Source: Armigeres subalbatus (lineage: Eukaryota > Arthropoda > Insecta > Diptera > Culicidae). From it: a stretch of 64,000 bases of DNA. The notes beneath the pieces are model-generated. The model was not told the DNA's origin and searched no databases. It saw only the letters and a program-made list of their open reading frames with translations. The stretch covers positions 162,714,452 to 162,778,451 of the forward strand of contig NC_085140.1 in the NCBI RefSeq assembly GCF_024139115.2. The letters are read 5' to 3'. This document shows, piece by piece, positions 45,556 through 56,311 of the stretch (the first letter of the stretch is position 1; every line of letters starts with the position of its first letter). The translations under genes were made by a program, and so were the position numbers.

Positions 45556-47329
45556 ATATGCTGACCAGATCATTTCGGTGAATTAACGGAACAAACGCGC
45601 TTGCAAGACGGGACATGTCGAAAACCTTGTGCAAAATTCGAGAGCTGTGGAAATTTCAAAATGTATGGACTTAATTTTCATTTTCCGTGGTATAAGTTAG
45701 GAATATTTTAAAGTGAATCATTCACCACCATAACCTTAAGTTAGTTAGTTGTGAAAAAATATTAAACTACAAATATTTTACTCTTCAAAGGGATGCGGAC
45801 AAAAACACGAAGGAACAGACAATGCATTTTTCTATATTTAAAAAAATATGTAATGTTGAAATGTAATTTTATTCCACTCTATAAGATCTGCATTTAGGAT
45901 CTTTATATTGAATCAAAAACTTTTCCAATTCTGAACAATTGAAAATAACAAACAATAGTCAAAGTACCCTGACTAGGCCGGTTTTGGGCGCTAGACGCCA
46001 AGAAAAAAATATTATTAGAGAAAATTTTAAAACACAAATGCGAAAAGAGCGATAGGGTGGGATTATAAATTTCTCATGCAAGCAATTTCAAATATACAAG
46101 TTGGAAATAATTTGCAATAACAAGAATTTCATCAAAGAAAGAACATTAATAAGATGTAATTTTAATTATTTCCATGAATATGGTTGACGCATGAGAATTA
46201 ATGTCAAATCTTATCGATTCACAGTGCTTTTTGATCGAAATTGGTTTTGATGTCGCTTTAAGTAGCATCACACCTCGGGATTCTTTTCAATTGATTTTGT
46301 TCCCATGTGCTCCCAAAAAAAGCAGGACTCATGCAATTTCGTCGCGAAAAGTAAAAAAATCTGTTCCGTCTGTTTTACAGCTCGGACTCTCGGAGATCTC
46401 CGCCGGATTGTGTTTTAAATCTGGTCGAAATGTAATTTTTTATAAAAGAGTCACATAAATCTCGTCCACACACATGGGAGCGAAATTTACAGAGGAACTC
46501 CTGATGTGTAAAGTATGTGAGGTACTTAAATTTAGCCTTTAATCCGACCAATTTTTCCCTCGGTTTGAAACTTGATTTTGCTCAGTTGATTTATAATTTA
46601 GTTTTTCATGCGGTCGTTTTTTTACAGTAGTTTATTTTGGAATATTCAGAATTATTCAGAAAGACTTTGAATGATTCTTAATGTTTCGAAAAGAATCAAA
46701 TGATTGAAAAATATGTGGTAAAGCAGATTTGAAAAGAATAATCGAAAATGAACCGAATCTGAAAATTAGAATGTCAGTCGCTGCGCTTCATTTTATTGAC
46801 ATTGAGGAGTGACCAGGAAATACTTGCATTTCAAGCTACTAATTTCGTTCAATCCACTGATGAAAAATGGTTATGTTGTAATGCCTTCAGAAAAAGCAGA
46901 AAATAATCATTGAAATAGAACTGTATGAAAAAATCTCCCGGAGAAGCACCTGTTGTCATTAACTGTTAAAAACCTTAAGAAAAGTCGATCAATGGAAAAT
47001 ATTAAAAGGCATAGATAGCATTCTTTGAACAATAATAATATAACATCTCACTTTTTTATGAGTTTTGTCCAACTTCTTTGAAGAGAGATGAGCCAGCCGA
47101 GGGCTGCAAATCTCTCTAATGAAGACACAAGAAAAACACTTTCTATATGTTTGATTTTAGATTCTAGCCTAAAATATTGAATATGTTTGAATAATATTTT
47201 AAAGCTCTTTGGAAGAATTATTGAAAACAACGGGACAAATTGAGGATTTTTTAGATTACGACGGGACAGTACACAGAAGGTAAAAAAACGGGACAGTCCC
47301 GTTAAATACGGTACGTAAGGTCAGCCTAT
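45556..47329. mobile_element. F1 repeat, copy b, with TIR-like ends
   Basis: The most complete copy, about 1.77 kb. The left end ATATGCTGACCAGATC is echoed by an inverted ATAGGCTGACCTTAC at the right, and an ACGGRAC motif follows inside both ends. This suggests a DNA transposon. It is colinear with copy c (62732 onward) and, in its second half, with copy a. No open frame resembles a transposase. The short repeat TTGTCTTTATTA lies inside it, inverted, at 47085-47130. Confidence 0.65.
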
Positions 47330-47332
47330 CTT

Positions 47333-48853
47333 CCCAACAAACAACGACAAGCTACAAATAAGCATGTAAGTTGAATTATTGTTTATTTGTAATCTTTATA
47401 GCTGAATGAAATAGATGCTGAATAATTCGCTAGACAGATTTCATCTCAGCATTTGATCCAACTAATATTCGACTTGGCCTATTTATTTGTTTACCACCTT
47501 TATTTGAGGTCGAACTAACGTTTTAATTTTATCACATTTCAGCACATTGAGGAAGTTTATCAATGTGCTGAACTAATGATTTTCAAAATTCTCTGTTCGA
47601 CTATGCTGTAATGCTCTAAAAGGGTGGTCGAATTGAGTTTGAACAGTAGATTAATAAGCAAGCATTAGACATCCTTCTTAACCGTTGTTCTTCTTAACCA
47701 TTGGATTTCACCTTTGCTGGATCTATCGCACAGTGGAAGAAAACATTATAATAGTTTATGCTTTTTTCCGTTTGAAAGAAAATCGCCATGGCTTGAATTG
47801 ATGATATTTGTATAGGAAAATAATAATTCATTTTCAAGACATTGTTGGATTCATTGTCAAGAACACTCAGGCTTTTTATATTCTTGGGAAATACATAATT
47901 GGTTCGTGATACTTAAATAATTCCTGATCTTGGTATAAAGCTGTTGGAGATTATAACGAACAAAATTGCTGGAGCAATGAAGAAAATTCAATTGTTGTAA
48001 AGTTGTGCGGAAATGAACACAAACAAATTCATAAAAAATCGACCATATTGCATGTCTGTTACAGATTTCCTATGTACTAGTTGTTTTTCTATATGTAAAT
48101 AAATGTCGATATGTGTAGTTATTTTCTCGCTACATGTGTGGTATTGATGGCACAATCATATCGCAACCGGTTATTCAGAGATTCAGAGCAAGGTCGAACA
48201 TAAATTCATTACATTTTCATAAACCCCATCATTGAAGACGAATTTTATTTAATTGTTTTGACATTATTTTTTATATTTTTTCCCAGTGTTGAATGGTTAT
48301 TACTGGCTGAACAATGGTTGAAATAAAAATTTTGCACAGTTATTACCAACTGTAGTTTGACAGATTGACTTGTTGATTAAGAGTCCAATCATGATTCGTA
48401 TTCAGCCATACGATTATTTATGTTTTGCATTGAGTAAGCCATAACTCACAAATCAAGAATGGCGCGGATGGCAACGTTACCGGCGGATGATCAAATGTCA
48501 GCAGTTCGAGACCCGATATAGGAAAATTTTAAAATGATTATATGAAAATAGCAATTGCAATACGTTCAATGGAGATCTTGATGATGTTACTCTCAATTAT
48601 TATTACGTTATTATTTTCAAAGAATTTACATGTAGCTGAATTAAGGCTCAGTAAAATACTTATTAAAGGTTTAACGAATTAGGTAATAAAGTTGTTTTTC
48701 AAAATGAGTTGTTGTAGCTGTATAACTTCTCCAAAATTGTGTGAACAATGCCTGAACAGAAGTTGTGATAAGAAATAGTACAGACATAATTCAACACAGT
48801 GCTGAACTGAATCATCACACTGATGCTAGTTAAACTAGTGAATGTTTGTTGGG
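47333..48853. mobile_element. Possible TIR element with CCCAACAAAC ends
   Basis: CCCAACAAACAACG at the left edge and the inverted match CCCAACAAACATTC at the right edge enclose about 1.5 kb of non-coding sequence in which CACATT/AATGTG and GTGCTGAACT motifs recur. A target duplication could not be shown. The call rests on the ends only. Confidence 0.4.
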
Positions 48854-48929
48854 TTAAGAAGTATTATGGATGGATCAACTGCAATCCCGATACTTTTGGT
48901 TTCTTTTTGGCATAAAACAGGGTGTTTTT

Positions 48930-49745
48930 ACTAATGTCTGGAATTTTCTTAGATGATCCTGAATGAATTCTTGCAGGAGTTTCTTAAGTAATTTCCGAAG
49001 GTATACCTTCGAATATATTCCTGTAGAAATCTAGGAATTTGTATGAAAATTCAAATGGGTACATATTTGTTTGGAAATTTCATTGGAAATTTTTTCGTGG
49101 ATCCCTTCAGCAATTTGTTTAGAAATTGTTGTTCAAAATCTTTTCAGATTGTTCTTTAGAAATTCCTTCTGAATTCATTCGGCAATTCCTTCTGAAATAC
49201 ATTTGGAAATTCCTCCAGGAATGTCTTCTAAAATTTCTCCAGAGTTTTTTTTCGGGATAATTAGAAGTTTCCCCCGTTCAGCAAAAAGGAAAAGAAATTT
49301 CAAAAGGAATCCCCGAAGAAATTACTGTAAGAGTTGCTAAAAAATCCATAATAAAAGACCAAAGGAATTCCTAAAAGAATTTTTGAAAGATATTTCTTGA
49401 GGAAGTTCCGAAGAAACTCCTGAGGAAAGTTTCGAAAGAATTTTCTTCCTAGAGTTTCCAAAGGGATTTCTTGAAAAACTACTGGCAGAATTCTGAATAT
49501 ATATTCCAAAGAAATTCCTTTAAAAATCCAAAGGTATTCCTAAAAAAATCGGAAGGATTTCAACGAAAGGAATTTTCGAAGGTGTTCCTAAAACAAGTTT
49601 CGTATGTGTTGTTGGTACTGAAGTAATTCCTAAAAGAATTCGTAAAGAAATAATTATTCGTAAAGTCATAATTATTTTTAAATTCCTTCTTTGAATTTTC
49701 GAAGGAATATTTTTAGGAATTTTGAAATGAATTGCCGGAATCAAC
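48930..49745. repeat. Degenerate GGAATTCC repeat field, third block
   Basis: Same low-complexity family as 43370-44420. It continues after the SINE at 50037-50340. Confidence 0.6.
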
Positions 49746-49746
49746 T

Positions 49747-50036
49747 GGGGCCCTCCTTAGTCGTGTGGTAAGATGCGCGGCTACAAAGCAAAACCATGCT
49801 GAGGGTGGCTGGGTTCGATTCCCGGTGCCGGTCTAGGCAATTTTCGATTTGGAAATTGATTCGACTTTCCTCGGCATAAAAGTATCATCGTGTTAGCTTC
49901 ATGATATACGAATGCAAAAATGGTAACTTAGACACCTCGTAGTTAATAACTGTGGAGTGGAAGTGCTTAATGAACACTAAGCTGCGAGGCGGCTTTGCCC
50001 AGTGTGGGGATGTAATGCCAATAAGAAGAAGAAGAA
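49747..50036 (+). mobile_element. Feilai-family SINE
   Basis: A tRNA-related head with box A TGTGGTAAGATG (49764-49775) and box B GGTTCGATTCC (49812-49822), followed by a body with AAAAGTATCATCGTG, TGATATACGAATGC, CTTAATGAACACTAAGCTGC and GTGTGGGGATGTAATGCC, ending in (AAG)n (50022-50036). I recognise this order as the Feilai SINE of Aedes mosquitoes, from memory. About 290 bp and apparently complete. Feilai SINEs are transcribed by Pol III from the internal boxes and are copied by LINE machinery. It sits in the GGAATTCC field, where an exact target duplication is hard to read. Confidence 0.85.
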
Positions 50037-50340
50037 CTCCGAAGTATTTTTTGGAAAAAAAAAAATCCCACGAAAATTTAAACAAATTCTTGGAGGAATG
50101 TCCAAAAAAAATATTACAAAAATTTAAGAATGTCGGAATTCCCCTAAGGATTTAATTTGGAAATTCCATTCGGAAATTCCTTTCCGAAACCTTTTAGAAA
50201 TGCCTTTGGATATTTACTTTGGAATTATTTTGGAAAATTCTTAGGAAATACCTATGGAAAGTCCTTTGGAAAGTTTGTCAGGAATACCAAAAGAAAATAT
50301 TTTAGGAATACCTTCGGAAGATGTTTTATGTAAAATCCTA
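50037..50340. repeat. Degenerate GGAATTCC repeat field, continuation
   Basis: Resumes directly after the SINE tail and ends at a CCTAGCCTAG microsatellite (50338-50356). Confidence 0.55.
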
Positions 50341-50547
50341 GCCTAGCCTAGCCTAGCGATAACTTCCGGATTCCGTTCTTTCTCATCTAATTTAGCAAAC
50401 ACGCTTTTCCTTTCCACTCTACGAGTAGCATCGAGACCGATATGCCAATAATACTGAATTTGTTCAACAATTCCTTTGGAAATTGCTTTAGGAACACCTT
50501 TATTTTTTGCATCACGAATTATTTTAAGTTTTTATTAAACAAATTCT

Positions 50548-51131
50548 TAAGCTTAAGCTTGATTGACTGCTCGTTCTTGCACAGGGAACCAACAGATGTT
50601 TGCTTGGGACTAGCACACATCTTCAATGTGCAAGTACTGGTGATCTCATTTGTTAGGTCATACTGGCGCCTGCCACGTCAGAATGCAAGTCAATGTAGGG
50701 AAGGGGGGAAATGATGATGCAATTACTCGCCCACTGCAAGCCGAATATACCTCCGCACTTGCCACAAGATCATGCGGAATTTGTTGGAATTTTTGGGTTA
50801 GGTTCGAGAGGCAGAGGTCCGTCTTGGTTAACGAGCTGCCAATGTGATAGATAGGAGAAGGCAATTGATGGAATTTCTAATTGGATGTAGGAAACGAGCT
50901 CTATAGTTCATTTCCAATTCTAGCACATTACTGTTAGAATACTCAAGTTGAAAGTTTAGGAATAGTAATGGAAACGGTATGGAAGTTCATTTCCAGTTCT
51001 AGGGATTGCTAGACCATGAGAAATATAGAGAAAGATACAAAGTAGGAGGAATGGAACGGATTGTGATTGAACCCACGACCTCCTGCGTATGAGGCAGAAG
51101 CAGTAGCCATATGACTACCAAGCCCGCTAGA
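50548..51131 (-). mobile_element. tRNA-derived SINE, 584 bp, with 19-bp TSD
   Basis: The flanks TTTTTATTAAACAAATTCT at 50529-50547 and 51132-51150 are identical. On the minus strand the head at the right end reads AGCGGGCTTGGTAGTCATAT with a box A-like TGGTAGTCATATGGC, then TCGTGGGTTCAATC as box B (complement 51065-51073). A long unrelated body follows, ending in a TTAAGCTTAAGC-type end at 50548-50560 without poly(A). The body is longer than most SINEs. Open frames within (50442-50864) are chance. Confidence 0.85.
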
Positions 51132-51169
51132 TTTTTATTAAACAAATTCTACTAACAAATCAAACATTT

Positions 51170-51640
51170 CTCCAAAAAAAAATATTTAGAGATTCCTAAA
51201 GACCTTCGGATATTTTGGCCCTTCGGACCTTCGGAAATCTCTTCAGAAATTTATTCTTCTAGGAATCATTCAAAACTTTCTTCAAGAGTTCCTTCGGAAA
51301 TTTAATTCTTTTATAAATTTCCAAAAAAAAAACATCCAATTATATTTCCGGAATAATTCCTATAGGAGAATTCTGTTCCTATGAAATTTTCAGAAGAATT
51401 CACAAAGGCCTTTTCAATGTCGTAATTTTCGTAATTATTCTGGAAGTGGAACGAATTTCTGAAGGATTTTTAGAATAAAATATCAAAGAAAATACTGGAG
51501 AAAACTCAGAATGAATTCCAAAACAAATTTCTAGTGAAAACCCTGAAAGATTTTGCAAAGGTATTTCTGAAGGAAATTTTACAGGCATTTACAAAAAAAA
51601 CTTGTTACCTGTTAGAATTTCCAAAGAAATTCTTAGATCT
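51170..51640. repeat. Degenerate GGAATTCC repeat field, last block
   Basis: Continues the low-complexity family after the SINE (TTCGGAAATTT, AGGAATCATTC, GAATTTCC). Confidence 0.55.
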
Positions 51641-51822
51641 CTAAAAAACTAGGGAAATCAGTTATTTTTAAGATCAATTTTAGCGTTAATGATAACATTT
51701 TAGAGAAAATAATCGATTTGGTGATTCACTTGCCCCATCGTCCCTCAGCTAAACTCCGCCAGTGATTATAAAAATTGGCGGAAAGTCAGTTTTTTAGAAC
51801 AATTTTGGCGTATATTATTTCT

Positions 51823-52804
51823 GAGTTCAGTGCGTGATTTCTCTTGTTTCGGACTGCAGAACGATCGCGCGATCGGCCGAAATATTTGTTCTGAATTGCG
51901 TGGCCGGTAATAAAAATCAGTTCAGTGCGTGATTTCTCTTGTTTCGGACTGCAGAACGATAGAGCGATCGGCCGAAATATTTGTTCTGAATTGCGCGGCC
52001 GGTAATAAAAATCAGTTCAGTGCGTGATTTCTCTTGTTTCGGACTGCAGAACGATCGCGCGTTCGGACGAAATATTTGTTCTGCATTGCGCGGCCGGTAA
52101 TAAAAATCAGTTCAGTGCGTGATTTCTCTTGTTTCGGACTGCAGAACGATCGCGCCATCGGCCGAAATATTTGTTCTGCATTGCGCGGCCGGTAATAAGA
52201 GTAACTATCGAACAAGTAAGTGCAGTGGGTGTTTTAGTCGTCGGGAAAGAAATAAAGTATCTATCTTTTGTTCGGTGGCTCATGCGCATGTCGCGCGTGG
52301 TCGAAAAAAGCGAGTTCTTCAATAGTTTGCTGTAGCCATCGAACAAGTGAGTACAGAGTGCTGCGCTTCCGTGCGGTCGTCCAAAACGCGAATCTCCTTA
52401 GCTTTCATATGCCACCGGGCGTGCATGTTTTTTAACTTTTAACTCGTACTAGTGTCATTTCCCATCCCATAGATCGCATCGCTTACCAAAGTGAATCCAG
52501 ATAAATTATCCTTTGTAACTAAGACGATATCCTATCCCAAGACAATCGTGGAGATGCAGAGGTATACTCGGTCTCTAGTAGCAACGAAAGTCGGACTAAC
52601 AATCCTTCCATTCCTATATGACCGTAAGGACGTGGCCGGCGCCGTTATTGACTTTAAATACTTGAGCTCCCGAAACGTGTACATTGAGAATGGGTAGCTA
52701 ATCCCAAGCCCCATTCATTGTGTTCTCTGTACAATTTCGCAAGTTCAGTCAATCACGGAGTAGCAACTACGAATTGTGCGGTCATAATGCTCATGCTCAT
52801 GCTC
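51823..52804 (+). mobile_element. LINE deletion derivative: 5' tandem repeats plus (CATGCT)n tail
   Basis: A 982-bp insertion flanked by a perfect 24-bp target duplication (51799-51822 and 52805-52828, core TTTTGGCGTATATTATTTCT). It begins with four 95-bp tandem units (51826-52205). It ends in a (CATGCT)n tail (about 52785-52804). It encodes no endonuclease or reverse transcriptase, only short frames such as 52491-52697. Tandem units at the very 5' end recall monomer promoters of some LINEs, so this looks like an internally deleted LINE retaining promoter and 3' end. Confidence 0.82.
51826..52205. repeat. Four 95-bp tandem units
   Basis: Units start at 51826, 51921, 52016 and 52111 (TTCAGTGCGTGATTTCTC) and end with GGCCGGTAATAA. 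They are nearly identical. Variation is concentrated around the GATCGCGCGATCGG palindrome in the middle of the unit (GATAGAGCGATCGG in unit 2, GATCGCGCGTTCGG in unit 3, GATCGCGCCATCGG in unit 4). Confidence 0.92.
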
Positions 52805-52899
52805 ACAATTTTGGCGTATATTATTTCTAATTGAATTTTAGAGCTCAACTCCGTCAGTGGATCCATGATTGATCATCTTACAACTGAGCTTAAACAAAT

Positions 52900-53055
52900 C
52901 TCGCCTAACTTTTCAAAAGGTCCTAAGTAACATTTTTTTCATGAATTAATTTAAATACAGCAATCAATAGCTTTCATGTTGTTCTATTGATTGCGCTAAT
53001 CAAATTAATTCATGAAAAAAATGTTACTTAGGTCCTTTTGAAAAGTTAAGCGAGA
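52900..53055. repeat. Near-perfect 156-bp hairpin
   Basis: The arms 52900-52970 and 52984-53055 pair through TTTTCAAAAGGTCCTAAGTA, ACATTTTTTTCATGAATTAA and CAATCAATAG, with only a few mismatches and a small bulge, around a 13-nt loop (CTTTCATGTTGTT). It could be a very small MITE. Its transcript would fold into a long stem. Confidence 0.88.
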
Positions 53056-53059
53056 AATT

Positions 53060-53910
53060 CTTTCTTTCGATATTTCGAAGTTCCAAGAGTGTAGCGCTAG
53101 ATTGGTTGAAAATTGGGTAGTGTGTAAACACTGTTTAAAAAAGGAAGCCAATATTTTTTTTAGAAGGCGGCGATAACGAAGCGCATTTTAATTGCCTTCA
53201 GCAGAGAATTATAGCGCGCGGTTTGGGAATGATCATTGTCAGTGACATTCAGATACCCGTCTACTGCAGAATGATCCGGTTTTCGCACGCATTCGGGTAC
53301 AACTGGTTGCTCTTTCAAGCAACTGTTATATGGAGAAGGAGAACCCATTCGAACGGAAAGTGGTGTTTTTGGTTCACGCCAACCGATCGTGTGCGGTCAA
53401 GGTTGTTGAATTTGATTAGCATTTCATGGTTTAAATGCCAGGTTTGTCTTAGTTAAATCGCGCTTTTGAATGACCTTCAAAATTGTTTTTTGTTATTTGA
53501 AGTGTATTATACGGTTCGATCTCATTAATTTTGTATATTTGGTATTGCCGAGGCTTGTATTGAATCAGATTACTGAAGTATAGTATGCATTTGTTGCGTA
53601 TCAATTCGAAACATTAAAGAAAAGATTGTGCACTTCAAGAGCGAATTTGGTGTGACTCGTTTCCTTTGTTTCGTGTTATCAAATGATCTACCCTTTCAAA
53701 ATATTTTTAATATAGTAATCCATGTTGAGTAGCACAGAATTTGTCCACGTATCAGTCCAGAATTACAATATCTTTCTCAAAAATATCTTTTTTATCAATA
53801 TCTCGCAAAATAATGCGAGATAAAAATAAAGGATATCTACATAAACTCATACTTTGGTTGACACCGGAAGCTTTCAATTAATAACTGTGAAACAATGAAC
53901 AAACGCCAAG
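53060..53910. other. Stretch with no recognised gene
   Basis: A somewhat GC-richer part at 53160-53410 has overlapping short frames on both strands (62 and 77 codons) without a recognisable domain. The rest is AT-rich. Confidence 0.4.
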
Positions 53911-53920
53911 GACAATGTTC

Positions 53921-55730
53921 AACGGAAACTGATTGGAAACTCGGTACTTGGACATTAGGACTCGATTGGAACCTACACGTGTTGCACTTCTTGCTCGATA
54001 GCTATCAAAGACGATGATGGAGATTACAGCGCTTCAGGAGGTCCCATGACGATGAAAAGGAGAACAGGAAATCTAAGCAGTGTACCTAATTGCGAGTCTC
54101 TCATTCGAGTATCACAACTACTACAATAATGGTAGCGAGAAGGCAGGAGGCCGATAAGTTATCGCATCTGCGTGTGGAAAATAAATGGCAAGTTCTTCCA
54201 CTACAGTTTGATCAATGCATTGCATATGCATACTCACCAACCAACGACATACCCGGTGTATGAAGGATGAGTACTATGTGTGCCAAGGCAGGACTTACGG
54301 AGAAGGAACAAAAAACGACGTGAAACTCAAATCACTCATAACTTCAACGAACGAATCGAAGGATAACCAACTGAGCTAACTGTATCATATGTATGTGTAC
54401 TTAAGGCCGCGTACGACTCAGTGAAACGGAACGAACTGTGGTACATAATGCTAGAACATTGTTTCCCCACAAAGATTAAAGACTAATTCGTGCGACGCTG
54501 AATGGGTCTAAATCAAGCGGCAAAATATCTGGCGAGACATCCGATTAGTTCGTAACGTTAGAAGGAATAAAGAAGGGAAGTATCACATGGTGCCAAAGGT
54601 ACCATTATTAACAGTCTTTGTCTTACAGGCTCCTTGGTTTCGAGGATGACATCGATATCATTGGTGTAGTTCGCAGAGCAGTGGAAACGTCCTTCATGCC
54701 TTTCAAATGGTAGACTGGTAGAATATGGCCAATATTAGAGAATGTGGCAGTACAAACGGTGTTGGTCAGGAGATGGAAATGGTCTGCGAGGTTGTCGACG
54801 AGTTCATTTATCTTGGAACACTCGTTACAAGTGATATTGATGTTAGATACGAGGTAAAAAAAATGAAATTTGCCGCTACAAATAGGGTAAACGGTCCGAT
54901 GGTTGTGGGTGTACCAATAGTTGCGGTAGTGCTCTTTACGCAAAAACTGCGGATTTAACGCAGCAACCTGCTTTGATGATCGATTTATTGACATACCATT
55001 ACTCAAAACAACAAATTGCAGACGTGAAATTCGATAAAAATCGGTAAATATCATTGTATTACTTTATTATTTTATCACCTTTCCACCAATAGTTGCGGTA
55101 GTGTTCCTATAGTTGCGAGCTCCATGAGTGAACAATGGGATTCGCAACTATAGGAACACGAATTAAAAATTACCGCAACTATGGGAGCAGTGTACCAATA
55201 CTTGGAGGACTCATTTTAGGTGTAACATTGACATCCTGGAGGAACCGATGTATTCTCACAGCAAAAAGGATTGAAAGAGGTTTGGAAATAATCTGTGAGG
55301 TTAGTGGAATGAGGTATCTTTAAATTATAAATGATTAAATAGTATTGGGGTGTGCTTAGTTCCTCCACTATTGGATCATTTACCCTAGGACTTTTTACGT
55401 TTTTTTGTAGCCAGCTAAAGTCTCGCAGCTAACATATACGGACAACACTAGGTTTGTACCCAACGTGCACTTTCAAGCAGCCTTTTGCAGTCATTAGGCA
55501 TGGAGGTTAAAAGATGTTGACCATCGATTTATCGGAGTGTTTGAGCGGGAAACGAAGTATTCAGTACTAGGTGACATGGTGGAAATGGCGAATGACGCAG
55601 ACGCATGAACTACGAGTTGTACCAAGTGTACAAAACTACAAAAATTGACAGGCCGAGAAATTATGGTGGATTATAGTGGACTGGACATGTAGTGCGTATG
55701 TTGGTACGATACGACCATCATATGTAGCGG
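53921..55730 (+). pseudogene. Old, heavily decayed RTE-type LINE
   Basis: Successive fragments in different frames match the RTE protein order. TDWKLGTW (from 53926) is the endonuclease start; KINGKFFHYSLINALH (about 54180-54230) is within the endonuclease; LKAAYDSVKRNELWYIML (54400-54455) is the palm Asp motif; FIYLGTLVTSDIDVRYEVK (about 54802-54860) is the thumb/connection; after a MITE the C-terminal GVFERETKYSV follows near 55535. Stops and frameshifts are dense, and the catalytic FADD box is not intact. It is much more diverged than the element at 26750-30031. The MITE at 54885-55385 splits it. Confidence 0.72.
54885..55385. mobile_element. 501-bp MITE, GGGTAAAYGRTCC ends, TA target
   Basis: The left end GGGTAAACGGTCC and inverted right end GGGTAAATGATCC are each flanked by TA (54883-54884, 55386-55387). 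The RTE relic reads through when the element and one TA are removed, which supports the boundaries. TA duplication points to Tc1/mariner/pogo-type mobilisation. The interior is built from mirrored CCAATAGTTGCGGTAGTGTT and ATTACCGCAACTAT blocks. A related decayed copy lies at 42120-42640. Confidence 0.8.
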
Positions 55731-55869
55731 AGTTTGGGGCCAAATGTACATGTACATATTCACATCTGAGTTTTCAGAACATTGTAAAAATCCTCTTTTG
55801 TTGCAATGAAACAACGTTTCCAATTGTCCCCCCCTTCTTCAAGCCTTCCGACATTTGAGCTCTTGCAAA

Positions 55870-56257
55870 AATAAGCATTATTGGTGAGACGAAAATTCCG
55901 TACACTGACATGGCCAAGTAGGCCGTTGCCATGACTCCGTGTTTCGCTTATGTTATTTCGCAAACTTTCTTTTAACCTCATAGCGCCAGAACCCGTGACT
56001 TCTTGGCTTTTAGAAGCATGAATTAACTAAAATACATCGTCAACCGTATTTGTATTACCTACAACTTGTGCCGGGCAAAAAGCTGTTTCGTCCACATTAT
56101 AATATACAATACTCGGAGTGAACTTTTGTAGTCTTCCTGTTTCCCCAAGAAATAAAAAAAATTTCAGCAGCAACGCGAGCAGTTGACGTGGGTTCTGCAA
56201 TCCTGAGAGAAGGTTCCTGGTATCTGGTTCGAAAGCGCTGAAACCAATCCCAACCAA
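55870..56257 (-). pseudogene. pogo/Tigger-like transposase relic
   Basis: On the minus strand one frame gives WDWFQRFRTRY and LRIAEPTSTARV, like the end of the DNA-binding region of pogo/Tigger transposases. After a frameshift, YYNVDETAF follows (about 56090), matching the YNVDETGF motif that carries the first catalytic Asp of the DDE domain. Downstream sequence to 55870 is decayed. No TIR was located. Confidence 0.65.
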
Positions 56258-56311
56258 TCAGTTTGATATCTTAATTCAGCGGTTCTCAACCTTTTCTTTG
56301 TTCTCAACCAT

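Noticed and set aside
47333..48853. Giant transposon of the Polinton or Helitron type
   Set aside because: No polymerase, integrase or helicase motifs are present; only short inverted ends support a small TIR element.
51826..52205. Satellite DNA or CRISPR-like array of 95-bp units
   Set aside because: Only four contiguous copies exist, and they lie inside an insertion bounded by a 24-bp target duplication, so they belong to the LINE derivative.
52119..52335. Short frames over the 95-bp units
   Set aside because: They follow the tandem unit, are interrupted at unit differences and have no domain.
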